From contig NZ_CP107921.1 of assembly GCF_036014215.1 (NCBI RefSeq), positions 620,001 through 684,000 of the forward strand: DNA of 64,000 nucleotides, written 5' to 3'. Below are positions 20,373 through 28,473 of this stretch, one piece after another (position 1 is the stretch's first letter; every line of letters starts with the position of its first letter). The DNA comes from Streptomyces sp. NBC_00440. GTDB lineage: Bacteria > Actinomycetota > Actinomycetes > Streptomycetales > Streptomycetaceae. The notes below the pieces were generated by a model. The model was not told where the DNA came from. It saw only the letters and a list, made by a program, of their open reading frames with translations, and searched no databases. Made by a program: the position numbers and the translations under genes.

Positions 20373-21550
20373 CGGGGGACCTTCTTCCAGGGGACGTCCT
20401 TGTCCACCCGGGCCTCGCCCGGGAGGCCGAGCACACGTTCGGCGACGATGTTGCGGAGGACCTCGGACGTTCCGCCCTCGATCGAGTTGCCCTTCGCGCG
20501 CAGGTAGCGGTAGCCCGGTCCCCGGCTCAGGAAGTCGACGGAGGCCGGCCTGACGAGCGCCCAGTCGTCGTACTGGAGTGCGCCGTCGGGGTCGAGTTCG
20601 AGTTCGAGGAGGCTGATGCTCTGGGCCAGGTCGGCGAACATCACCTTCATGGCGGCGCCCTCGAATCCGGGCGCCCCCGTCGCGAGCCGCTGCCGGAGCC
20701 GGGCGCCCGTGAGCCGGAACACCTCGGCGGCGACCCAGCGCTCCATGACGCGGTCGTGCACGGCAGCACTGCGGACCCCGGGGTGCTCGCGCCACAGCTG
20801 CGCGACCTTGGAGATCATCCCCGACTCGCGGTCCGCCTGGTCGCCGCCGATGGCGACCCGTTCGCTGCTCAGTGTCGCGTTGGCGACCTTCCAGCCGTCA
20901 CCGACCTCACCGAGCCGGGCCGTGTCGGGGACGCGTACGTCGGTGAGGAAGACCTCGTTGAACTCGGCCTCCCCGGTGATCTGGCGGAGCGGCCGGACCT
21001 CGACGCCTGGGGCGGACATGTCGAGGACGAAGTACGAAAGACCGCGGTGCTTGGGCACGTCCGGATCGGTGCGGGCCAGCAGGATGGCGAAGCGTGCGAC
21101 GTGGGCGCTGGAGGTCCACACCTTCTGCCCGTTGACGACCCAGCCGCCCCCGTCGTCACGCACGGCACGTGTCGCCACAGCGGCGAGGTCGGACCCGGCA
21201 CCGGGCTCGGAGAACAGCTGGCACCAGACCTCATCGCCGAGCCAGAGCGGCCGCAGGTAGCGAAGCTGCTGCTCCGCGGTTCCGAACGCGAGGATCGTGG
21301 GCGCCGCCATACCGAGGCCGATTCCGATGTGGCCGGCCGGGTTCAAGGGGGCTCCGCCCGACCGGAGTTCGGTGTCGACGACGTCCTGGAGGTCGCGGGA
21401 GATGCCGAGTCCGCCGAGGCCCTCGGGGAAGTGCACCCAGGCGAGCCCGGCGTCGAACCGGGCGCGGTGGAAAACGGCCGGGTCGGTGGTGGCGGGCGGG
21501 TATGCGCGCAGCAGTTCGGTGACGCGTCCACGCATCGTGTTCTCGTTCAT
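20369..21550 (-). CDS. Acyl-CoA dehydrogenase, first of a pair
   Basis: 393 residues. It has the full set of FAD and substrate motifs: QLFSEPGAGSDLAAV, VVNGQKVWTSSAHVARF, FNEVFLTDVRVPD and GTSEVLRNIVAERVLGLPGE at the C-terminus. It dehydrogenates an acyl-CoA at the alpha-beta position, passing electrons to ETF. Its gene follows the kinase-fold gene by four bases and overlaps the second dehydrogenase gene by four. Its sequence type resembles FadE-like enzymes for branched or cyclic acyl-CoAs. The substrate is not known. Confidence 0.9.
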   Translation of the reverse strand: MNENTMRGRVTELLRAYPPATTDPAVFHRARFDAGLAWVHFPEGLGGLGISRDLQDVVDTELRSGGAPLNPAGHIGIGLGMAAPTILAFGTAEQQLRYLRPLWLGDEVWCQLFSEPGAGSDLAAVATRAVRDDGGGWVVNGQKVWTSSAHVARFAILLARTDPDVPKHRGLSYFVLDMSAPGVEVRPLRQITGEAEFNEVFLTDVRVPDTARLGEVGDGWKVANATLSSERVAIGGDQADRESGMISKVAQLWREHPGVRSAAVHDRVMERWVAAEVFRLTGARLRQRLATGAPGFEGAAMKVMFADLAQSISLLELELDPDGALQYDDWALVRPASVDFLSRGPGYRYLRAKGNSIEGGTSEVLRNIVAERVLGLPGEARVDKDVPWKKVPR

Positions 21551-21554
21551 GACC

Positions 21555-22583
21555 TCAGCTCCATTCCCTGAGGAGGGCGATGCCTTCGCCGAAGAGGGGC
21601 TCCACGAGGGTGCCGACCGTGTCGAATCCGGCCCCGACGGTCTGCTTCCGGGAGTGCCGGAGGTGAATGCCTTCGAGGATGACGGCGAGCTTGAACGCCG
21701 CCAGGCCCAGGTAGAACCCGAGACCCGCCGGGGGCAGCGGACCGCTGCGCGCGACGTACCACTCCACGAGCTGGGGCGCGGACGGGAAGCCGGGGGCGCG
21801 GGAGATCGTCGTGATGGCCTCGCCACCGGGGATCCCGGCGACCCGCCCGTAGACGACGAGAAGCGCGAGATCGGTGAGGGGGTCGCCGGTCGTCGCCATC
21901 TCCCAGTCGATGACGGCCCGCACCCCCAACTCGTCGACGAGCAGGTTGTCCAGCCGGAAGTCGCCGTGCACGATCCGGGCGGCCGACTCGGTGGGCACCC
22001 GGGCCGCGAGGGCCGTTCGCAGTTCCTCGGCCCCGGTCAGCTCGCGGGAGCGGGACGCTTCGAGCTGCCGGGTCCACCGGGACAGCTGCCGGCCGAGGAA
22101 GCCCTCGGGGCGGCCGAGGCCGCCGAGGCCGACGGCCTCCGGGTCGACCGCGTGGAGGCCGGCGAGCACGTCGATCATCTCGTGGGCGATCTCCCGGGTG
22201 CGGTCGGCGCCCAGCGCGCGCAGTTCCTTCTCGTCCCGGTAGGCGGTCCCCGGGACGTACTCCATGACGTAGAAGGGCGCGCCGATCAGTGCCGGGTCGC
22301 CGCACACAGCGAGGACCTGCGGCACGGGGACAGCTGTCGTGGCGAGCGCGCTCATGACGCGAGCCTCACGGCCCATGTCGTGGGCGGTTTCCAGGACATG
22401 ACCGAGCGGTGGCCGCCGGACGATCCACCGCCGGTGGCCGTTGCCGACGAGGTAGGTCATGTTCGACTTGCCGCCGGTGATGACCCGGCCGGTGCACTCA
22501 CCGAGCTGCGGGTCGACATGGGTACGGAGGAACGTGCCGACGACATCGAGGTCGAGGCCGGGCAGGTTGCGTTCGTCGGCCAT
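21555..22583 (-). CDS. Phosphotransferase (APH-fold) family protein linked to acyl-CoA dehydrogenases
   Basis: 342 residues. Kinase-fold motifs are VRRPPLGHVLETAHDMGREARVM (Lys/Glu region), the catalytic loop IVHGDFRLDNLLV and the metal-binding loop VIDWEMATTGDPLTDLALL. This group (FadE36/ACAD10 N-domain type) regularly accompanies acyl-CoA dehydrogenases; in ACAD10/11 it is fused to the dehydrogenase and phosphorylates 4-hydroxyacyl-CoAs so that the oxygen can be removed. A similar role for a hydroxyacyl-CoA intermediate is plausible here. The ATG shares a base with the stop of a 32-codon open frame upstream. Confidence 0.85.
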   Translation of the reverse strand: MADERNLPGLDLDVVGTFLRTHVDPQLGECTGRVITGGKSNMTYLVGNGHRRWIVRRPPLGHVLETAHDMGREARVMSALATTAVPVPQVLAVCGDPALIGAPFYVMEYVPGTAYRDEKELRALGADRTREIAHEMIDVLAGLHAVDPEAVGLGGLGRPEGFLGRQLSRWTRQLEASRSRELTGAEELRTALAARVPTESAARIVHGDFRLDNLLVDELGVRAVIDWEMATTGDPLTDLALLVVYGRVAGIPGGEAITTISRAPGFPSAPQLVEWYVARSGPLPPAGLGFYLGLAAFKLAVILEGIHLRHSRKQTVGAGFDTVGTLVEPLFGEGIALLREWS

Positions 22584-22682
22584 CACAGCACCGCAAGGAC
22601 GAGGAGGGCCCGGACGGCACGGACAGGGCGGACGGGGCGGTAGCCGCCCCCGGATGCGACGGTGATATCGAAAGTGCGCATG
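22583..22682 (-). other. Short coupled open frame, 32 codons (22583-22681)
   Basis: The ATG at 22681 follows GAGAG, and the TGA overlaps the start of the phosphotransferase gene. The product ends in a hydrophobic, Arg/Val/Pro-rich stretch (YRPVRPVRAVRALLVLAVL). The sequence is repetitive (GGACGG/GGGCGG-like units at 22611-22642). It may serve only for translational coupling. Evidence for a real protein is weak. Confidence 0.3.
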
Positions 22683-22686
22683 GCTC

Positions 22687-23442
22687 TCAGCCCTTCGGTC
22701 CGCCGGCGACATAGATGACCTGCCCGTTGACGAACCCCGCGTCCGCGCGGGCGAGGAAGGAGGCGACGGCGGCGATGTCGGCCGGTGTTCCCACCCGGCC
22801 GGCCGGGATCTCCTTGGCTCCGTGCTCGACCAGTTCGTCGAAGGAGACGCCCATCCGCTCGGCGGTCGCCCGGGTCATGTCCGTGGCGATGAACCCCGGC
22901 GCGATGGCGTTCGTCGTGATGCCGAACTTGCCCAGCTCGATGGCGAGCGTTTTCGTGAAGCCCTGGAGGCCCGCTTTGGCGGCCGCGTAGTTGGCCTGGC
23001 CACGGTTGCCGAGGGCGGACGTGCTCGACAGGTTGACGATCCGTCCGAAGCCCGCCTTGGTCATGTGCGCCTGGGCGGCACGGGACATGAGGAAGGAGCC
23101 GCGGAGATGGACGTCCATGACGGTCGACCACTCGGCGTTCGTCATCCGGAAGAGGAGGTTGTCGCGGAGCACGCCCGCGTTGTTGACGAGGACCGTCGGC
23201 GGGCCGAGCCGCTCGGCGACGAGCGCTGTCCCGCGCGCCGCGGAGTCCTCGTCGGAGACGTCGATCTGAACGGCCAGGGCATGGCCGCCGGCGGACTTGA
23301 TACGGGCGACGACCTCGGCGCAGGCCCGCTGGTCCAGGTCGGCGACGGCGACGGCGAATCCGTCCGTGGCCAGCCGCTCGGCAACCGCGGCGCCGATGCC
23401 GCGGGCGGCACCGGTGACGATGGCGACGCGTGGGGAGTTCAT
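22687..23442 (-). CDS. Short-chain dehydrogenase/reductase (FabG-like)
   Basis: 251 residues. Cofactor motif TGAARGIG at residues 10-17, NNAG, catalytic Ser in NLSSTSALG and YAAAK give a complete classical SDR. NADLDQR-like residues after beta-2 (VAVADLDQRA) favour NAD(H). The ATG overlaps the upstream HAD gene and is preceded by AAGGAG. In this operon it could act as a 3-hydroxyacyl-CoA dehydrogenase of the beta-oxidation cycle or as an alcohol dehydrogenase; the family does not distinguish them. Confidence 0.88.
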   Translation of the reverse strand: MNSPRVAIVTGAARGIGAAVAERLATDGFAVAVADLDQRACAEVVARIKSAGGHALAVQIDVSDEDSAARGTALVAERLGPPTVLVNNAGVLRDNLLFRMTNAEWSTVMDVHLRGSFLMSRAAQAHMTKAGFGRIVNLSSTSALGNRGQANYAAAKAGLQGFTKTLAIELGKFGITTNAIAPGFIATDMTRATAERMGVSFDELVEHGAKEIPAGRVGTPADIAAVASFLARADAGFVNGQVIYVAGGPKG

Positions 23443-24128
23443 GCTCGGGGCTCCTTGCTCGGGTGGGACGTGGTCGGTCCGACGGGTGCGCCGGACTCGA
23501 TGACGGACAGCAGCGCGTCCCGGGTGGTGGCGGCGTCGCGGTGGAGAAGGCCGTGCAAGCCGGCGCGGCGGGCGCCCTCGACGTTGGGCCTGGCGTCATC
23601 GACGAACGCGACCCGCTCGGGCGGCAGGCCGAGGCGCGTGCACAGCAGCCGGTAGATGTCCGCGGCGGGTTTACGCAGCCCGACCTGCCCGGAGATGACG
23701 ACCGGATCGAACCTTCCGTCGTAGAGCCGGTCCGGGTAGGTGTTCGCCCAGCTGTTGGAGAGGATGGCGACCCTGACACCGCGGGCCCGCAACTCGTCGG
23801 TCAGGTCCCACATCTCCTGGTCGGGGTGGAGCCCGGCGAACATGTCCGCGAGCATGCCCGCGGGCTCGGGGCGGCTTCCGTCGGTGCGCCGCAGCCGGGC
23901 CGCGAGCGCCTGCTCGAACCCCGCCGCGTCGAGCTTTCCGGTCTCCAACTCATGCACCGGGGAGTCCGGTTCGGCCTCCCGGCCGAGCCAGGCACGCAGG
24001 CAGTCGGTGAAGCTCTGCGGGTCGATACGGGAGGTGGCACGCCACAGCGCGAGCGAGTCGGCCACCGGAGTGGTGAGCACCCCGCCGTAGTCGAACGCGA
24101 CGGCCTCGACGGGACCTGCGCCGCCCAT
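23439..24128 (-). CDS. HAD-IA family hydrolase
   Basis: 229 residues from the ATG sharing a base with the upstream SDR stop. HAD motifs are all present: motif I AFDYGGVLTTP (nucleophilic Asp), motif II ILSNSW, motif III Lys in LRKPAADIY and motif IV VAFVDDARPNVEGA. The group resembles the HAD domain of ACAD10 and epoxide-hydrolase N-terminal phosphatases. Together with the APH-like protein and acyl-CoA dehydrogenases encoded nearby, all three ACAD10-type domains occur in this operon as separate proteins. Confidence 0.85.
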   Translation of the reverse strand: MGGAGPVEAVAFDYGGVLTTPVADSLALWRATSRIDPQSFTDCLRAWLGREAEPDSPVHELETGKLDAAGFEQALAARLRRTDGSRPEPAGMLADMFAGLHPDQEMWDLTDELRARGVRVAILSNSWANTYPDRLYDGRFDPVVISGQVGLRKPAADIYRLLCTRLGLPPERVAFVDDARPNVEGARRAGLHGLLHRDAATTRDALLSVIESGAPVGPTTSHPSKEPRA

Positions 24129-24886
24129 CACTCCCCCTCGCCGACGAAGAGGTGTCCGCCGTCGACCACGAGGGTCTGCCCCGTCGTCCACGCGGCGTCC
24201 CCGGAGAGGAGGAAGGCCACCGCGCCTGCGATGTCCCCGGGTTCGCCGAGACGCCCCATCGGGTACCCCTTGGCCACGGCCTCTTCGCGGCCCTCGTAGA
24301 GCGCGGTGGCGAACCGGGTCTTGACGACCGCGGGCGCAACGGCGTTCACCCTGATACCGGGCGCGAGTTCGACCGCCAGCTGGGACGTGATGAAGGAGAG
24401 CATCGCCTTGGTGGCCCCGTAGAAGCCGATTCCGGTGGACGGCCGGAGCCCGGCGACGGAGGAGACGTTGACCACGGCTCCCGGCCCGCGCCCGCCCATC
24501 CCGGCCTGGCGGGCCAGCCGGATCCAGTCCAGCGCCGCAAGGCAGTTGACCTCGAAGATCTTGCGGGCCGCCACCGGGTCGATGTCGATCAGCGGGCCGT
24601 ACACCGGGTTGATTCCGGTGTTGTTGACCAGCAGGTCGATGGAGCCGAATGCGGAGACGGCCGCGGCGACGGCCGCTTGCCGGCTCTCCGGCTGCTCGGC
24701 ACTCCCGGCCACGAACCGGACCTGGTCCGGCGTACCGAGCGCGTCGGCGGCTTCCTTCAGTGATGCTTCTTTGCGCGCGGTGATGACGACCCGCGCGCCG
24801 TCGGCGACGAGCCGCTCCGCGATGGCGTACCCGATGCCGCGGCTGGCACCGCTGACCAGGGCCACCTTGCCGTCGAATGGCTTCAT
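24128..24886 (-). CDS. Short-chain dehydrogenase/reductase
   Basis: 252 residues with GGAGGAGAG before the ATG. Motifs: SGASRGIG near residue 14, ARKEASL after beta-2 (basic residue favouring NADP(H)), NNTG, NVSSVAG and YGATKAM. It belongs to the glucose/3-oxoacyl reductase branch. It is the second gene after the thiolase, 43 bases downstream, within the operator-controlled unit. Its substrate is unknown. Confidence 0.87.
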   Translation of the reverse strand: MKPFDGKVALVSGASRGIGYAIAERLVADGARVVITARKEASLKEAADALGTPDQVRFVAGSAEQPESRQAAVAAAVSAFGSIDLLVNNTGINPVYGPLIDIDPVAARKIFEVNCLAALDWIRLARQAGMGGRGPGAVVNVSSVAGLRPSTGIGFYGATKAMLSFITSQLAVELAPGIRVNAVAPAVVKTRFATALYEGREEAVAKGYPMGRLGEPGDIAGAVAFLLSGDAAWTTGQTLVVDGGHLFVGEGE

Positions 24887-24929
24887 GACTCTCTCCTCCT
24901 CAGGGGATCCAGGTTTCCCGGAACAGCGT

Positions 24930-26147
24930 TCAGGCGAGGCGCTCGATGACCATGGCCATCCCCTGGCCGCCGCCGACGCACATGGACACGAGACCGGTCT
25001 GCTTGTCCTCGGTGCTCAGTGCGTTGAGGAGCGTGGTGGTGATGCGTGCCCCGGTCATGCCGAAGGGGTGGCCCAGGGCGATGGCCCCGCCCTTGACGTT
25101 GAGGCGGTCCTCGTCGATGCCCAGCTCCCGCGAGGACGCGATGACCTGGGCCGCGAACGCCTCGTTGATCTCGACGAGGTCGATGTCCGCCGCCGTCATG
25201 TGTGCGAGATGCAGGGCCTGTTGGACGGCCGTCACGGGACCGAGGCCCATGACTTCCGGGGACAGGCCTGTCACTCCTGTCGATACGATGCGGGCGAGCG
25301 GCCGGAGGCCGAGTTCCCGGGCCCGGATGTCACTCATGACGACGAGAGCGGCCGCGCCGTCGTTGAGGGGGCAGCAGTTGCCCGCGGTGATGGTGCCGTC
25401 GGGACGGAAGACCGGCCGCAGTGCGGACACCGCTTCGAAGGTCACACCCGGCCGGGGGCCGTCGTCGGCTGCGACGACGGTGCCGTCCGGCAGTGTCACC
25501 GGGGTGATCTCGCGGGCGAAGAACCCGTCGGCGATGGCCTTCTCGGCCCGGTTCTGACTGCGTACGGCGAACTCGTCCTGGTCGGCCCGGGTGACGCCCT
25601 TGAGCTGGGCGACGTTCTCGGCGGTCTGCCCCATGGACATGTAGGCGTCGGGCAGCAGCCCCGCCTCACGGGGGTCGGACCAGGTCAGACCGCCCTCGGC
25701 GAACCGCTGGGTCCGCTCCTGGGCCGGCGCGAACACGGGGTTGTACGTGCCCGGGAGGTTGTCGCTGTTGCCGTGCGCGTAACTGCTCACGCTCTCGACG
25801 CCCGCCGCGATGAACGCGTGGCCCTCGCCGGCCCGGATCGCGTGCATCGCCATCCGGATGGACTGGACGCTGGATGCGCAGTATCGCGTCACCGTGGTGC
25901 CGGGCAACTGGTCGAGCCCGGCCAGAACGGCGACGACGCGGCCCATGTTGTGACCGGAATCCCCGCCGGGCAGTCCGCAGCCGAGGATCAGGTCACCGAG
26001 TTCGGCCGGGTCGAGATCGGGTACGGCCCGGAGTGCCGCCCGCACGATGTGCACGGCGAGGTCGTCGGGCCGGATGTCCTTGAGCGAGCCCTTGACCGCC
26101 CGCCCGATCGGCGAGCGGGCTGCGGAGACGATGACCGCCTCTGGCAT
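24930..26147 (-). CDS. Thiolase (acetyl-CoA acyltransferase)
   Basis: 405 residues. The nucleophilic Cys90 (TRYCASSVQSI), the His of GGAIALGHPFGMTGAR and the second Cys of MCVGGGQGMAMV give a complete catalytic set; length and motifs fit degradative type I thiolases. It cleaves a 3-oxoacyl-CoA to acetyl-CoA or propionyl-CoA plus the shortened acyl-CoA. First gene of a minus-strand unit whose promoter region carries a perfect palindrome 21 bases from the start codon. The ribosome site is GGAAGGAAA. Confidence 0.93.
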   Translation of the reverse strand: MPEAVIVSAARSPIGRAVKGSLKDIRPDDLAVHIVRAALRAVPDLDPAELGDLILGCGLPGGDSGHNMGRVVAVLAGLDQLPGTTVTRYCASSVQSIRMAMHAIRAGEGHAFIAAGVESVSSYAHGNSDNLPGTYNPVFAPAQERTQRFAEGGLTWSDPREAGLLPDAYMSMGQTAENVAQLKGVTRADQDEFAVRSQNRAEKAIADGFFAREITPVTLPDGTVVAADDGPRPGVTFEAVSALRPVFRPDGTITAGNCCPLNDGAAALVVMSDIRARELGLRPLARIVSTGVTGLSPEVMGLGPVTAVQQALHLAHMTAADIDLVEINEAFAAQVIASSRELGIDEDRLNVKGGAIALGHPFGMTGARITTTLLNALSTEDKQTGLVSMCVGGGQGMAMVIERLA

Positions 26148-26167
26148 GACATTTCCTTCCGGAATAA

Positions 26168-26185
26168 ATTAATGTCTACATTAAT
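26168..26185. promoter_or_regulatory. 18-bp operator palindrome, site A (thiolase promoter)
   Basis: ATTAATGTCTACATTAAT has perfect 8-base arms around CT. It lies in an AT-rich island very unlike the surrounding DNA, 21 bases upstream of the thiolase start. It aligns base for base with sites B (28437) and C (35885), consensus RTTNNTGTCKACANNAAY. The TGTC-GACA core fits FadR/FCD-type GntR operators, and such a regulator is encoded at 35959. Confidence 0.8.
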
Positions 26186-26278
26186 AACTACTGAGTCACA
26201 AGCGTGCGGGGCGCTCAAGCGGACCGCCCCGGACCGCGAGGTGGAAAAGACCGTATGGACGTGGGTGGGCCGCTGAGC

Positions 26279-26321
26279 CCGGCCCCCGGAGAGCATCGGG
26301 TGGACGGTCTCCGGGGGCCGG
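26279..26321. terminator. Hairpin after the MDR-type reductase gene
   Basis: CCGGCCCCCGGAGA (26279-26292) and TCTCCGGGGGCCGG (26308-26321) form a perfect 14-bp stem with a 15-base loop, just past the stop at 26350 on the minus strand. It separates the amidohydrolase-reductase unit from the thiolase promoter. Confidence 0.85.
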
Positions 26322-26349
26322 ACCTCTGCGCCGGTCGAGCCGCGCCAGG

Positions 26350-27372
26350 TCAATTCCCCGCGGAGGCAGGCGCGACCTCCACGAGCTGCTTGCCGAAGTT
26401 GCGACCGGTGAGCATGCTGATGAAAGCCGCCGGTGCGTCCTCCAGGCCACCCTTGGCGACATCCTCGCGGAACCGGATGCGCCCCTCCTTGACCCAGCCG
26501 GCCAGTTCGCCGATGGCCCGGGGCCAGTAGTCGCGGTGGTCCGCGATGACGAAGGAGTAGACGTTGACCCGGTGGAGCAGCAGGTGGCTGATCCCCTTGA
26601 TGCCGTACGGCTCGTCGCGGTTGTAGTCGCTGATGTTGCCGCAGAGCACGACTCGGCCGTGGTCGTTCATCCGCGGCAGGATCGCGTCGAGGATGCGACC
26701 GCCGACGTTCTCGAAGAGGATGTCGACCCAGTCGGTGGTGAGCTCCGTGAACCGCTGCTCGAAGTCGTCGGCGCGGTGGTCGAGGCACTCGTCGAAGCCG
26801 AGTTCCTCCTTGACGTACCGGCACTTCTCCGGTCCGCCGGCGACGCCGATGACCCGGCATCCCTTGATCTTGGCGAGCTGGCCGACGACACTGCCGACCG
26901 CGCCCGAGGCCGCCGTGACGACAACGGTCTCGCCGGGCTTGGGATCACCCAGGTGCAACAGGCCGTAGTGCGCCGTGGCGCCGGTCATACCGAGAACGTG
27001 CAGAGCCAGCGAGACGTCCGCCGCGCCCAGATCGACGATGCGGGCGGAGCCCTTGGTGACGAGGCCGTATTCCTGCCAGCCGAGCATGCAGGCCACGTGG
27101 GTACCCACGGGCAGCGCGTCCTCATTGCTCTCGACGACCTCACCGACTGTCGCGCCGGGCATGGTCTGGCCGGGCTTGAGCGGCTCCACGTAGGACCGGA
27201 CCGGGTTCATCATCGGCCGCATGTAGGGGTCGAGAGAGAGGTGGCGGACCCGGACGAGCGCCTGGCCGGGGCCGGGAGTGGGGCGCGCGGTCTTCTCGAT
27301 GAGGAAGTCGCCCTCGGTGACCATCCCTTGGGGGTGGTCACGCATCGCGACGCGGAGGGAACCCTCACCCAT
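26350..27372 (-). CDS. NADP-dependent medium-chain reductase (CurA/prostaglandin-reductase type)
   Basis: 340 residues from the ATG at 27372; a GTG one codon earlier (27375) is also possible. Either start overlaps the amidohydrolase stop. The Rossmann loop AASGAVGSVVGQLAKIKGCRVIG and absence of zinc ligands place it in the leukotriene B4 dehydrogenase/CurA branch, which reduces double bonds of alpha,beta-unsaturated carbonyls with NADPH. The N-terminal LSLDPYMRPMM is a family hallmark. It could saturate an enone in the island's pathway. The unit ends at the hairpin 26279-26321. Confidence 0.88.
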   Translation of the reverse strand: MGEGSLRVAMRDHPQGMVTEGDFLIEKTARPTPGPGQALVRVRHLSLDPYMRPMMNPVRSYVEPLKPGQTMPGATVGEVVESNEDALPVGTHVACMLGWQEYGLVTKGSARIVDLGAADVSLALHVLGMTGATAHYGLLHLGDPKPGETVVVTAASGAVGSVVGQLAKIKGCRVIGVAGGPEKCRYVKEELGFDECLDHRADDFEQRFTELTTDWVDILFENVGGRILDAILPRMNDHGRVVLCGNISDYNRDEPYGIKGISHLLLHRVNVYSFVIADHRDYWPRAIGELAGWVKEGRIRFREDVAKGGLEDAPAAFISMLTGRNFGKQLVEVAPASAGN

Positions 27373-28301
27373 CACTTGCCCGCCTTCTTGAGCAGCCGCT
27401 CGGCGTTGCCGTACATGTAGGCGTGCAGGGCGGCGTCGTCGAGGTCGAGCTCACAGCTCTTCAGGACACCCTCCTCGACACCGCAGAAGGAGTAGGCCGA
27501 CGCGTAGACGAAGCGGTTCGGCAGCCAGTTGACGCCGTCGGCGTACGCCTGCCCGCCCGGAGCGAACATGTAGACGTCGGGAGACACGAAGACGTTGTGG
27601 ATCCCCGTGGCCTCGCTCTTGAAGGCGAGCGAGATCGCCTCGTTCACGTACGGGTAGCAGCCGTGCCCGAGGACGACCGGCATCCCGGGGTGGCGGCGGG
27701 CCACCCGGTCGAAGCGGACCGGGTCGGTGTGGCTGATGTCGGGACCGGCGAGCGGGCCCGTCATGAAGAGGAGCGGGACGCCCAGGTCGGCGATCTTCTC
27801 GTAGAGCGGGAAGAGCTGCTCGTCGTCCGCGTACATGGGCGTGCGGGCGAGGCCCGGCTCCATGCAGACGCCGATGAGGCCCAGTTCCTTCACCGCGACG
27901 TCCAGGCCCGCGATGATGTCGTCGATCGGCTTGTCGAAGTCGATGCCGGCCAGGCCGAGTACGCGGCCGTCGGTGCGCTCGGTCAGCTCGGCGAGGTCGG
28001 TGTCCTCGATGTGCACGGGGACCGGACGGTTCACCGAGTGACGGCCGTTCATGACGCCGAGGCGGACGCCGACCGAGTCCATCTCCGCGATCACGGCCTC
28101 GATGGCGCGGTCCTCCGCGTTCGGGAAGGGGTCCGTGCTGATCGTGTAGGACCGCGGAACCGCGTCACCCAGGATGCGGTTCACGGCGCCGACGACGGTC
28201 GGGGTGAAGAAGTTGCGGTAGGGGCCGGTCGGCGGGCGGAGACGGAAGTCGATGATCCGGCCACGGAGGCCGTCGAGCCGCTCGGCGGGGGTGCGGGTCA
28301 T
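27372..28301 (-). CDS. Amidohydrolase family protein (amidohydrolase 2 / ACMSD-like)
   Basis: 309 residues. The TIM-barrel features are IIDFRLRPP near residue 16 (the usual metal motif HxH is absent here), GLAGIDF, LIGVCMEPGLARTPMYADDEQLFPLYEKIADLGVPLLFMTG, MPVVLGHGCYPYVNEAISLA and the late RFVYASAYSF. Members hydrolyse or decarboxylate carboxylated ring-cleavage products. Replacement of the first HxH by FRL suggests altered metal binding. It is transcribed divergently from the quinone-reductase-like gene across operator B. Confidence 0.8.
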   Translation of the reverse strand: MTRTPAERLDGLRGRIIDFRLRPPTGPYRNFFTPTVVGAVNRILGDAVPRSYTISTDPFPNAEDRAIEAVIAEMDSVGVRLGVMNGRHSVNRPVPVHIEDTDLAELTERTDGRVLGLAGIDFDKPIDDIIAGLDVAVKELGLIGVCMEPGLARTPMYADDEQLFPLYEKIADLGVPLLFMTGPLAGPDISHTDPVRFDRVARRHPGMPVVLGHGCYPYVNEAISLAFKSEATGIHNVFVSPDVYMFAPGGQAYADGVNWLPNRFVYASAYSFCGVEEGVLKSCELDLDDAALHAYMYGNAERLLKKAGK

Positions 28302-28436
28302 GGCGTGTTGCCCTTCTCTTGATCAGACGGAGGGACAGGCGGAGGAACAGGCGGAGGTGTCCGGGTAGGCGGAGATGTCCGGGTACTTCGGCCACCGCTC
28401 TCGCGCTGTCGCTCTGGCAGAGTAATCCGTTCCAGT

Positions 28437-28454
28437 GTTATTGTCGACAGTAAC
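28437..28454. promoter_or_regulatory. 18-bp operator palindrome, site B (divergent promoter)
   Basis: GTTATTGTCGACAGTAAC is palindromic except for one pair and is centred on GTCGAC. It sits in the 172-base divergent region 20 bases before the + strand gene and 136 bases before the amidohydrolase gene, so one site could control both units. It matches sites A and C. Confidence 0.8.
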
Positions 28455-28473
28455 TTCTAGGAAGGTCTGACCC

